64,000 bases of DNA from Trichopria drosophilae (Eukaryota; Arthropoda; Insecta; Hymenoptera; Diapriidae). The stretch lies in NCBI GenBank assembly GCA_030407085.1, contig CM059584.1, forward strand, positions 88,238,501-88,302,500. The letters run 5' to 3'. The translations under genes were made by a program, and so were the position numbers. Shown piece after piece: positions 19,934 through 29,420 of the stretch (the stretch's first letter is position 1; every line of letters begins with the position of its first letter). Under the pieces are notes generated by a model, which had not been told where the DNA came from, did not search any database, and saw nothing but the letters and a program-made list of their open reading frames with translations.

Positions 19934-21946
19934 ATGGCTCAAGCCAATGATATGGACCAGACAATTGAAGAGGAACTGCAAAATCTGCCAGTAGAAGAAT
20001 GGGCCTTCCAATTACGGGAAAATGAACTTGATCTGGCCCTGGAAAATTTAGAGCTTCAGCCGACAGGCCGAAGGCTAACAAAAGTGGATCGACTGTATCG
20101 CCGGATGCTAGGCGATTATACGCAGTCCGACTTCATACCAACTTCCAGTGACCAAACATACCGAGATTCACTGTTGGCCACATTCCTAGAACAAGCGATT
20201 CCCGAAATAAAAAACCTCGCAGAGGAACAAGAATTGGAATCGGCACAGAGTCAAGACGTGGAACTGGTGCAGGAAGTATCACAGATAACCACGTCAACGA
20301 CTGTAACGACATCGATAACGACGACTACGGCGGCCATCAATGGAAGTATGTCACAAGGCCCAGGAAATGTAGCAGGCCCGATGTGGACAACGGTGACAGG
20401 AAATAGGCCTAGAATGTCACCAATTGAAAGAATGGCGCCGGAGGACCTTATCCAATATACGCTGCCAGATGGAACGCAAACTACGATGTCCAGAAGGGCA
20501 GCGGCAGCTTTTGAAATGGCAACAGCGATGCAAACTCAGCAGAGCCGAAATATTAAGGAGCTGACAGAAAAAGCGGATCGATTGGACCAAATGATGGCGG
20601 AGATTCTACAATCTCAACAGAACACTCATCTCCAGACCCCATTTTCCAGTACAAGGATTCCGGATAGGTCAAGTACTGGGATACAAAATACTGAACAACC
20701 CGAACGAGTATTCAGGACATCAAGGGTGAACTTCCAGGATACGTTCCGGTTAAATTATTATGACCCTGGAAGTGGAACACAAGTACCGGAAACTCCACGA
20801 AGAAGTCAGGCTCAGACTGGAAGGCAGGGCCAAGATTTCGGTAATGCCTCAGTTATTGCGAGCCAGCACAACACTCCGGGTGTGGACGTCTCTGGGGGAA
20901 GGGAAATGTTCCCGAATCCAGGATTCTCTGGAACACGTTTCGGCGCATCCTCAAGATGGGATCAGGGTCCACGTGACGTTGGCAAGATTGTACGCCAATG
21001 GAGGACATCTTTCTCTGGGCTCAAAGGTGACAGAATCGAGGCATTTTTGGCCAGAGTGGAGGAATGTCGAGGCCCAGCGAACCTCTCAGATGAGGAAATG
21101 TTAAGTGCCTTACCTGAGCTACTTACCGGATCAGCAAAACGATGGTACAGGATCTCAAGATCTACTTGGCAATCCTGGGAAGACTTTTGTCGCTCAGCAC
21201 GTCGATGCTATGGGTTTAGCGAGGTCGACAAGCAAAAGCTATGGCTGGAAGCGACTGCCAGAACTCAAGGCTTAGACGAGCCAGTCAGGGACTATATTGG
21301 ATGTCTCATGACGATCCTGGATTTATATCCAGATCCACTATCGTTGGAACAACGACTGGTGTTCCTGCACAAAAATATGAAGCCAGGCCTTCAGTGGAGA
21401 GTACCTATGGCCAGAGTTCACTCGTTGGAAGACTTCATGGTCGCGGCGGTTGAGGCAGAGAGCGCAGAAGAGGCCATGCGCAATTATAAAGAGCCACCGC
21501 CCCCTGAGGGTACACTCGTGCCTGAAGTCGCCTACAACAGGCCCAGAAAGTTGGCACAGAAGAGCCAACCGCAGATTGCAGCTGTTCAAGAACCGGCGCC
21601 AGATAAAATGGATCTAGTGTTCCGAGAACTGGCTAAGCTGCGTGAAGAGCTTCGTCAGGTGAAGCAGAAGCAGGAGCTATCTGCGAAACAAAAGTCGCCA
21701 GATCAGCCTAAGAGCCCAAAAACACCGTTTTGGCGAAAAGAAAGGTCGTCAGAGGGGTCCAGTAGCGGGAGACCTGCCTCAGGCAAGACTCCGTCTCCTC
21801 CGATGCAGCCTAGGACCTCTCGAGAAAAAGCGAGGTCACCGGAACCAGGTAATCCTAAATTGACGTGTTGGACCTGCAAACTGCCTGGTTATACGAGGAC
21901 AACTTGTCCGCGCTGTGCGGAAAACGGGCCCAGGAGACAGCAGTAA
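19934..21946 (+). CDS. gag: Gypsy B Gag
   Basis: The frame is intact, 670 residues. The start MAQANDMDQ aligns with the start chosen for gypsy A. A conserved N-terminal block (EEWAFQLRENELDLALENLE) is followed by a Ser/Thr/Gln-rich linker. The capsid-like domain at about residues 350-500 has QWRTSFSGLKGDRIEAFL and LLTGSAKRWYRI. A basic Ser/Pro-rich stretch leads to the finger CWTCKLPGYTRTTCPRC (residues 645-661): CxxC, x9, CxxC, with Tyr where the CCHC knuckle has His. The C-terminus overlaps pol by 82 bases. The protein should form particles and bind element RNA in the cytoplasm. Confidence 0.93.
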   Translation: MAQANDMDQTIEEELQNLPVEEWAFQLRENELDLALENLELQPTGRRLTKVDRLYRRMLGDYTQSDFIPTSSDQTYRDSLLATFLEQAIPEIKNLAEEQELESAQSQDVELVQEVSQITTSTTVTTSITTTTAAINGSMSQGPGNVAGPMWTTVTGNRPRMSPIERMAPEDLIQYTLPDGTQTTMSRRAAAAFEMATAMQTQQSRNIKELTEKADRLDQMMAEILQSQQNTHLQTPFSSTRIPDRSSTGIQNTEQPERVFRTSRVNFQDTFRLNYYDPGSGTQVPETPRRSQAQTGRQGQDFGNASVIASQHNTPGVDVSGGREMFPNPGFSGTRFGASSRWDQGPRDVGKIVRQWRTSFSGLKGDRIEAFLARVEECRGPANLSDEEMLSALPELLTGSAKRWYRISRSTWQSWEDFCRSARRCYGFSEVDKQKLWLEATARTQGLDEPVRDYIGCLMTILDLYPDPLSLEQRLVFLHKNMKPGLQWRVPMARVHSLEDFMVAAVEAESAEEAMRNYKEPPPPEGTLVPEVAYNRPRKLAQKSQPQIAAVQEPAPDKMDLVFRELAKLREELRQVKQKQELSAKQKSPDQPKSPKTPFWRKERSSEGSSSGRPASGKTPSPPMQPRTSREKARSPEPGNPKLTCWTCKLPGYTRTTCPRCAENGPRRQQ

Positions 21947-24900
21947 AGGTCACTGCGTCTCCAAGGTCCCAACAGATGACCTCAGAGAGAGCGGAGCCGG
22001 AAGCGGTTCCGGAGGAACAAAGCACTTCAAGTGCCCTTCAAGCCGAACATTCTCGGTGGTGGTTGAACGTCACCATAGGGAACTTTAACGTTCTGGCATT
22101 GTTTGACCCTGGAGCAGGCCGCACCGCAATTGGGCCAATCGGAATCCACATTGCAGCAGCATGTGGAGAGCGGATCATTCCATACGGTGGTCCTGGAGCG
22201 AGAGTAGCGGATGGATCATACTCTCCGATCCTGGGTCTCGTGACTCTTCCGTTCCGAGTGAATGGAACGGAGAAGAGGATCCAGGTAATGGTTATGCCCA
22301 GCCTGGATATGGAGTGTCTGCTCGGTGCAGATTTTGCAAGAGCTTTTGATGCGGTTCTACATCCACGACAGAACCAGCTGTACCTTGAAGGCTCAAGGCA
22401 AGGAATCGCCGTGGAAGTTGCAAGTTTGGAGGTGAGTGACCACCCAAGCTCCTCATCGGAAGGCACGGCAAGAATGTCGGAAGAAGAGGCCCGGCGCTTA
22501 ACTGATCTTCTCAGGAGATGCGTGCCCGCCATTGGCCCAGCGATCGGATGTACCAATTTGGTGGAGCACGATATTGTGTTGACTTCAGCGGTGCCCATCA
22601 AACAGCGGTACTATCCCGTCTCAAAACGGATCGAAGAGGAAATGCACTCCCAGGTCAACAAGATGCTCGCCGACGATATCATCGAGCCGTCAACAAGTGG
22701 ATGGTCGAGCCCGGTGGTGATGGTTAGAAAATCCAATGGGACCTATCGCTTCTGCGTTGATTACCGCAAGCTTAATGCGGTAACAGAAGCTAATGCGTAT
22801 CCGATCCCGTACATGGATGCCATTCATCGGAAGCTCCAACGGGCCAAATACATCTCCACGCTCGATCTTAGCAGCGCATATCATCAGATCAAGATGAAGG
22901 AGGCTGCACGGCCATTAACAGCGTTTACGGTCCCCGGCAAGGGCCTCTTTCAATTCAAGAGGATGCCCTATGGACTAATGGGTGCCCCAGCTACGTTTCA
23001 GGCTCTGTTAGATTCGCTGATCGGGCCAGAATTGGAGCCATTCGCTTATGCTTATCTGGACGATATAATCATCGTCACAGAGACGTTTGAGGAGCATCTG
23101 CGATGGTTGGAATACGTCTTGAGAAGAATACAAGGTGCGGGGTTGACTATCAACCGCGAGAAAAGTCACTTCTGCAAGAATGAAGTGAAATACTTGGGTG
23201 TCATGGTAAATGAACAAGGGTTCCGGCCGGACCCGGACAAAATTGAACCGATACTCAAGTACCCGCCACCTCGTAACTTGAAACAGCTTCGACGTTTCCT
23301 GGGAATGGCATCGTGGTACAGGAAGTTCCTGGAAGGCTTCGCCACAGTCGTGGAACCGCTGACACACCTTACAAAGAAAGATGTGAGGTACGACTGGACC
23401 ACGGAGTGCCAGCAGGCATTTGAACAAGTGCAGGCCATGATCGCAACCGCACCGGTCCTGCAACGCCCGAATTTCGAGCAACAATTCGTTGTCCAGACGG
23501 ACGCAAGCGACACCGGTCTCGGAGCAGTTCTGACCCAGGAGATTGACGGTCAAGAACGCGTTCTATCTTTCGCTAGTCGTACGATGTCAGCAGCGGAAAG
23601 GAACTATTCCACTACGGAACGGGAATGCCTCGCCGTACTATGGGCCATTCAGAAGTTTCGCCCATACGTGGAGGGTTATCAGTTCCTGAAACTAGCTAGA
23701 TGGGCCCTGCAGCTCCAAAGTTACGACTGTGACATCAAACATCGAAAAGGCGCCTTGAATTATGTGCCGGACGCGCTTTCAAGAATGTACGAATCTGAGA
23801 TACCAGAACTACTCGCTGTTCAAGATCCAAATACTACGGATGAGGCGGAAACGGATCCGTGGTACCAAAAGAGGAGGCGCGAAATTCTCGATGAGCCCAA
23901 GGAGAATCCCTACTGGAAAGTAGTGGGGAATCGAATATACTCCTATCGACCGGATCCGATGATAGAAGACATTCTGGGTGACGACGACGCTTGGAAATTG
24001 GTCCTACCTTTGGGTCAGAGACAAGCGGCCCTACAAGAATGTCATGATGCTGCTACAGCAGGACACCTCGGACAGCAAAAGACATACGAGCGTCTAGCCA
24101 CGCGATACTGGTGGCCAGGCATACACCGGGACGTGGCACGGTACGTAAAGTGTTGTAGAGTGTGCCAAGTATGCAAAGTACAACAAATGGCACCAGCAGG
24201 ACTGATGGGATGTCGTAAAATTACGCGGCCCTGGCAAGTGGTTGCGGGCGACATGATGGGACCATTCCCGAAGAGTAAGAAGGGGTTTGAATATCTGTTG
24301 ATCTGGGAAGACCTCTTCACTCGATAGATCGAATGTGTCCCCTTACGACACGCTAACGCTCGCCTAGTCACCGACGCCTTGGAAGAACGCATCTTGTGGA
24401 GATATGGAGCGCTGGAAGTTATCCTGACAGACCAAGGACTGGAGTTTAAGAATAAAATCTTGGATGAGTTCTTGGCCGAAAGAGGCGTGGCGCGCGAACT
24501 TACGCCCCTCTACCATCCTCAGGCGAACCCCGTCGAACGGGTCAACCGTACCATAAAGGGTATGATCCGCTCTTTCATCACGAAAGATCATCGCACCTGG
24601 GATGAACACATCGGCGAGTTCGCATTTGCGTATAATACGTCGCGGCACGACTCCACAGGTTTCAGTCCGGCTATGCTGATACAAGGTCGACAGCCCAGCC
24701 CGCCTAATTCGCTACGGCGACAGGAAGACGCTCGTGCACAAGAAAATCAAGCGCAGGAAGCGTTAAGCCACTGGAGCCAACGAATGAGCAAGTTGCAGGC
24801 TCTGCACAGAGAGGCCCAAGATAAAGCGCAAGCAGCGCAAACGCGTCAGACCCAGCATTACGATGCGAAACGACGTGATGTCGAGTTTGAAGTCGGAGAT

Positions 24901-25350
24901 TACGTGCTCCAGCGCAACAGAGTGCTTTCGTCGGCCGCACAAGGTATTACAGCTAAATTGGCCCCAAGGTACATGGGCCCTCTCCAGATCGCTGCCAAAT
25001 TAGGGTCGAATACATACGAACTTGTCGATTCGACTGGCCAGCGTAAGGCACCCGTACATGTTGTGGACCTGAAACCATATATTCAGGATCATCCGGAAGA
25101 AACAGAAGAGCTCGTCACTGAAGATTCCCCGGATGAAGACGGGGCACCGAGGGACGGCCCTCAGGCCGCATCACGCGTTGCGTTTGCGTCGATCCCAAAA
25201 CAGGGTAGGGGGCGTCCGCGAAAAACGGCGTTGAGCGCGCGAGCTCCCGGTTCCGGGCCGAATTCTAATATATCCGTGAACGAGTCCGTGAGCTCGACGG
25301 GTTATCGAACACGCCTACGATCCGAGCGAAATCGCACCCCCGTCACGTAG
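21865..25350 (+). pseudogene. pol: Gypsy B Pol: protease, RT, RNase H (deleted), integrase; one internal TAG
   Basis: The frame is -1 to gag and probably joins at about 21926. Protease has ALFDPGAGRTAIG (near 22095). RT has FCVDYRKLNAV, TLDLSSAYHQI and YAYLDDIIIVTE (near 23055). RNase H keeps QTDASDTGLG and TERECLAVLWAI, but FL at about 23688 jumps directly to KLARW, removing about 19 residues including the TDH aspartate. Integrase has the HHCC finger (CHDAATAGHLG, CCRVCQVCK), Asp in VAGDMMGPF, Asp in LTDQGLEF and Glu in NPVERVNR. TAG at 24325 replaces the Trp of FTRWIEC seen in gypsy A. The tail has one AT-hook-like RGRPRK. The frame is otherwise open for about 1,140 codons. Confidence 0.92.
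21919..21925 (+). promoter_or_regulatory. Candidate -1 ribosomal frameshift site, gypsy B
   Basis: GGAAAAC is phased G-GAA-AAC in gag, 19 bases before the gag stop codon, and the pol frame continues as KRAQETAVKV. It is the only heptamer in the overlap also found in gypsy A at the same place and phase. AAC to AAA re-pairing is plausible in the A site; GAA to GGA in the P site is imperfect. Confidence 0.5.
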
Positions 25351-25444
25351 TCGCGTAGCAGCAATCTTTCGCGAGTCCATCGTCCCGACCAAATCATCGC
25401 GTTAATTTAGAGTAAGATGTTTGACCTGAGACGATGGATGATAA

Positions 25445-25470
25445 CCATGCATCCTTTCTTTTTTTTACAG
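25445..25470 (+). promoter_or_regulatory. Candidate splice acceptor for ORF3, gypsy B
   Basis: CCTTTCTTTTTTTTACAG is a strong pyrimidine tract plus CAG that ends exactly at the ORF3 ATG (25471). This suggests ORF3 is made from a spliced subgenomic RNA, as env is in retroviruses. The donor was not identified. Confidence 0.6.
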
Positions 25471-26109
25471 ATGGCTGACCAGAACGCAGCATCAGGAAAG
25501 GCGGAATGGCGGTGGGTCTGGTGGACACCGCCACCGCTCGTACAAGTGCCGGAGAGCACTCCTACGGTGCCAGAGCATCGGGCCGACGAGGCTGGCCTAT
25601 GTCCGGACGACGGAAGCCGAAAAGCGGAGGTACTGCGGCTACTCAACCAGGCCCGAGAAACCAGAAGAAGGGCCCAGGAAGAGGAGCAAGAAGCCTTCCG
25701 GGCTCTGGACGCATTTCGTCGGGAAGTCGGGGGAGAGGACCCCGAAATAGCCAAATGGGCCACTATGGTGGACCGATTTCGGCTAAAGCAGGCCGAAGAA
25801 GAGGCCTACCGTAAGGAACGGCAGGCTCAACAGAAGACCGCCGAACTAGGGGCCAAAGAGGCCCAGGAACGAGCGGCCGCCGCCGTAAAGGCACTTCAGG
25901 ACGCCCGCCAAGCCGTAAAGGCCGCGGAAGAGGAGCGGCACGCAGCCATATTGGCCGAAAAACGGGCCAATAAAAAAGTAGCTCTGGCCCAACCAGGCGG
26001 AGCCAATGTGCTGGTCCGACAGTTCTGTCGGGAGTGCGGCCTAGCTGGGGTAGTTAGGGTGTCGGAATGCCCGAACGCACCCTTTCACCCGAAAAAGGGG
26101 GCTCACTAG
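25471..26109 (+). CDS. Gypsy B ORF3: coiled-coil protein with C-terminal Cys/His tail
   Basis: The frame is intact. I choose ATG 25471 because it follows the splice acceptor, although the frame is open upstream to 25417. The 212-residue product has a short Trp/Pro-rich N-terminus (WRWVWWTPPPLVQVPE), a long Ala/Glu/Arg/Lys coiled coil from about residue 50 to 175, and a tail with CRECG, a further Cys and His residues (SECPNAPFHPKKGAH). No signal peptide or membrane segment is present. It matches gypsy A ORF3 in position, length class, coiled coil and CxxC end but little in sequence. Possible roles are particle assembly, RNA binding or contact with a host factor; none is demonstrated. Confidence 0.75.
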   Translation: MADQNAASGKAEWRWVWWTPPPLVQVPESTPTVPEHRADEAGLCPDDGSRKAEVLRLLNQARETRRRAQEEEQEAFRALDAFRREVGGEDPEIAKWATMVDRFRLKQAEEEAYRKERQAQQKTAELGAKEAQERAAAAVKALQDARQAVKAAEEERHAAILAEKRANKKVALAQPGGANVLVRQFCRECGLAGVVRVSECPNAPFHPKKGAH

Positions 26110-26400
26110 GAGGGCAGAAAAGGCCAGATGGCCCCACAATGTAACCCGACCGGGGCGGGTTGTCCCCGGACAAGAATAAATATATTTTTTTTCTTTATAA
26201 ATCAGCGGTGTAATTCAGTCGCGCCCATATCCTTGTATAAATCGGGAGAGAGATAGAAGGGGGGGAGTTCCAACAACCTTCTCCCGGTCCTATCTCCCAC
26301 CATCCATCCTAATTCCACATTTTTCAGTGGCGGGATAAAACGGGTCCGTTGAGGTCCGTGGGTGATTCGAGCTGGTACACCGGTTGGGTACTCAGCGTCT
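26110..26400 (+). other. 3' untranslated region of gypsy B
   Basis: AAGAATAAATATATTTTTTT near 26170 could act as a polyadenylation signal. A purine string with seven G residues lies near 26250. No further gene is seen. Confidence 0.5.
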
Positions 26401-26410
26401 GGAGGTGGGG
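26401..26410 (+). promoter_or_regulatory. Polypurine tract of gypsy B
   Basis: GGAGGTGGGG directly precedes TGTAACGGAG, the first bases of the 3' LTR, and matches the context in gypsy A. Confidence 0.65.
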
Positions 26411-27194
26411 TGTAACGGAGATCTCGAGTCCGCACCAGGGGCGACGAAATCTCCCTTAACACGACCATCCTCGGGCCCGAATTACTGTATATTTTTGTAT
26501 ATATATATATTAATACTTTGTATGTTTCAGGGGCCAGGCGCCGTGTATCGACACGGGGCTGGCCAATTAGATAATGACAAAGGGAGAGGTAAGAGAGAGA
26601 GAGAGAGAACGCTAAACGCGAAACGCGTCGGGGGCACCGCGAAAAATAGATAGATTGCTCCTTGCTACCGCGACGAAACGACGTGCGTGTTCCGGTGGTA
26701 ATTTTTAGTGCTGTGCATCCGATTGGGATTAGGCGTTCACAGAAAATTGTAAGTACCGGCTTCAGTTGCCCGCCTCAACGGCAACGTCTTATCTCGCGCC
26801 CTCCACCTCTCCTGCCTCTCTCTCGGTCCAGCGCGGAGATCCCAGGCGAGGGATCCGCCGAAGCCGGAGATCCTAGCGAGGGATCCGGCAAGCGCCGTTT
26901 TACGGATAGCGCCTTAAGCGCCAAAGCGTGTTTGTGGAATAAACGCGTATTTTGTTATTTGGTTAACTACGCCGTTTCATTTATATACGATCCGTAACGC
27001 TTTATCCCCAACTATTAACGACCGTCCCGTACTCTCCGCTGGAGAGCTAGTCGGTGGACGATTTTTCGCCGTGGGTCGCGTCCGATCCAGGACGTCACAT
27101 TTGAATCGGGCCGGACAGATCGGGAATCTGTCCCGGAGTCTGTACCGCAGACCCGGAGTTCAAATCATGTTGGCGACCCGAAAAATAAATCGTT

Positions 27195-27197
<3 letters not shown>
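26411..27197 (+). repeat. 3' LTR of gypsy B (787 bp)
   Basis: The LTR begins TGTAACG and ends CGTTACA, giving 7-bp inverted termini. It contains a TATATATATAT string near 26500, a GA microsatellite near 26595, AATAAA near 26937 and again near the end. The strong donor-like TGTAAGTA near 26747 could be used if the RNA starts upstream. Only the last 213 bp are matched in the 5' LTR. Confidence 0.85.
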
Positions 27198-27235
<38 letters not shown>

Positions 27236-27990
27236 CGACTATCATAATAAATATATATATATAGAGGAAGGCGGGGGAAGCGGCGAGATTCTTTCCGTGT
27301 ATCATATCTCTCCTTGAATTTCGTATTGAGGATGATGCGAAGTACCATTTGATAGGTGATTTTGTAGTCAATATTTATATGCATGTTACTTACGGAAAAT
27401 GTTTTACAGATGACCAGCTATGGCCAATTTAAAAAACTTAAAAAACACGGGGCGATATCCGGGGTGAAATGGCAAATCCTTATTTTTAGAGGTCTCTGAG
27501 ACGACTATCATAAAATTAAGTGCAAGTCATAACTTTTTAAGTTAATATTGTTTGTTTTAATAAAAATAAAATTTCCACGTTGGTGGAATGAACCTCTTCA
27601 GATATATAAAAATTTCCAACAACAGTAAAAAAAGTTATTGCATCTTCGGAAGCTTTGAATACTCGTATTATATCAGGATCACATATTTTAACTTCGTCTT
27701 TAGTTACTCAATGCATTCGTCAAAAGGGAATTCTAAATTAAAAAAATTATCACGAAATAGAGACATCCAAGAAAAAATTTCGCTGCCCCTAAAAATTAGA
27801 TTCTTCGCTCCCAAAGGTAGGTAAGAGAACAAAAAATGAAATATCATGCCTTAAAATATGAAAAACGATGTAAACAAAGAAACCACATATTTTGCAATCA
27901 GTATGATCATAATGGAAATATTTGAGATTCGTCACTTCGCCCCGTTCGCCGCATCGCTCCGTCGTCCCCTATATATATTATATATTATAT
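27198..27990. other. Intergenic with (AT)n microsatellites
   Basis: (AT)n runs occupy about 27198-27231 and 27250-27262. GAGACGACTATCATAA occurs twice (27232 and about 27499). Short open frames here show no similarity. Confidence 0.5.
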
Positions 27991-28060
27991 ATACAGTACC
28001 GCTCAAAAGTATGAGCTCACCCTTGCGGAATTTTGGCTAAATTAAAATGTTGATATCTCA
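27991..28060 (+). repeat. Tc1/mariner-type terminal sequence, solitary end
   Basis: TATA is followed by CAGTACCGCTCAAAAGTATG, which closely resembles the CAGTGCxxxCAAAAGTAT end of Tc1/mariner elements with TA targets. I found no inverted partner in the window, so this is a truncated element. Confidence 0.5.
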
Positions 28061-28904
28061 TCGCCAACTTAACGTAAGGGAAAAATAAGAAATGGGAATT
28101 AAAGAGGAGACTTTCAGCTTCTCTTTCGCGGTGGTTTCATTTCAATATATACATTTCTCTACGAACTATGCTCGATTTACTAAAATAATTTTATCGTATT
28201 ATTTTTTTCTTTTTCAATCCGCTCCCATTTTTTAAAAAATGATTGCAGGAGAAATGTACAACGTGTAATCGAAAGGTAATCTCCACAGCTTTAATTTGCC
28301 TCTTCGGGATTTTGTATAATATTTCTTTACAAAAACTTATTCAATTTTGAACAAAATAATGTGAGTTTTTTCTATCTGCTATATCTCGGAAAATTGACGT
28401 GATATAACAAATATTTAACAAACAAAAAGTTTCATTTTTTAATTCTCTATTGGCTGAAATTTTTTCAAATTTTTAGAAGGAAATTTTTTGTATCCTATTT
28501 TGTCAAATTTACTTTTGTGCTGCGATTATTAACAGATCAAGATTTGCATTTCAACTATGCTCAGTTTGCGATATAATAATTCATGTACACGTATTTATAA
28601 ATAAACAATGAACTTTATATTTTTAACATTATACATAGAAAGTATTAACAATTGTTCATTACGGTTTTTAAAAAAATGTGATTTCAGAAAATGTTTAAAC
28701 GCAGGCACTGAAATTTGAATTTTCTTTACAGAGATATTGCACGAAATCCAAACATGAGAAATCATAACCTTATTAATTTGAATCCGTTGATTATTAAAAC
28801 TTTTTTTTACTATTTCTTGAGAACAAAATGTAATTAGTAAATAACCGATATTAATTAAATGAATTTTGCCATAATTAATAGAATTAGAACGCCGACAGTT
28901 TGAA
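28061..28904. other. AT-rich non-coding stretch
   Basis: It may be the body of the truncated Tc1-like element. No transposase frame or structure is visible. Confidence 0.4.
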
Positions 28905-28930
28905 TATTAGTAGCAATTCGACATGTTGGA

Positions 28931-29420
28931 GATTCCGCCGCTCCTGGGACGTGAAACTGAAAAATATCGCCACAGTTAATTTCTTTGAAAAATTACGTGA
29001 AGATTAAAAGGAATCCACCACGCAGGAGGTTATTCCTCAATTTGCCAAGAGTACTGGAATGTACACGATCCAGATTCCGCCGCTCCTGGGACGTGAAACT
29101 GAAAAATATCGCCACAGATAATTTCTTTGAAAAATTACGTGAAGATTAAAAGGAATCCACCACGAAGGAGGTTATTCCTCCATTTGCCAAGAGTACTGGA
29201 ATGTGCACAATACAGATTCCGCCACTCCTGGGACGTGAAACTGAAAAATATCACCACAAATAATTTCTTTGAAAAATTACGTGAAGATTAAAAGCAATCC
29301 AGCACGCAGGTGGTTATTCCTCCATTTGCCAAGAGTACTGGAATGTACACAATCCAGATTCCCCCGCTCCTGAGACGTGAAACTGAAAAATATCACCACA
29401 GATAATTTCTTGGCGCTAGT
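28931..29420 (+). repeat. ~142-bp tandem array, left arm
   Basis: Units begin GATTCCGCCGCTCCTGGGAC at 28931 and 29072, with variants at 29215 and 29357 (spacing 141, 143 and 142). Each contains GTGAAACTGAAAAATATC and TTTGCCAAGAGTACTGGAAT. Confidence 0.9.

Larger units (their letters stand above)
17797..27197 (+). mobile_element. Gypsy B: Ty3/gypsy-type LTR retrotransposon, nearly complete
   Basis: The order is truncated 5' LTR (17797-18009), primer-binding site (18010), 1.9-kb hairpin-rich leader, gag (19934-21946), pol in the -1 frame (to 25350), ORF3 (25471-26109), polypurine tract and 3' LTR (26411-27197). The 3' LTR has TGTAACG/CGTTACA termini. Coding damage is limited to one TAG in integrase and an in-frame RNase H deletion. 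The last 213 bp of both LTRs are almost identical (one substitution seen), which suggests a recent insertion. A ruined 5' LTR start prevents recognition of the target duplication. Confidence 0.92.

Noticed and set aside
22038..22601. 187-codon minus-strand frame opposite gypsy B pol
   Set aside because: It is the antisense of the protease/RT region and shows no independent similarity. The same holds for other minus frames over 19.9-26.1 kb.
28931..29420. CRISPR-like array
   Set aside because: The repeats are ~142-bp contiguous tandem units without spacers, in a eukaryotic transposon context.
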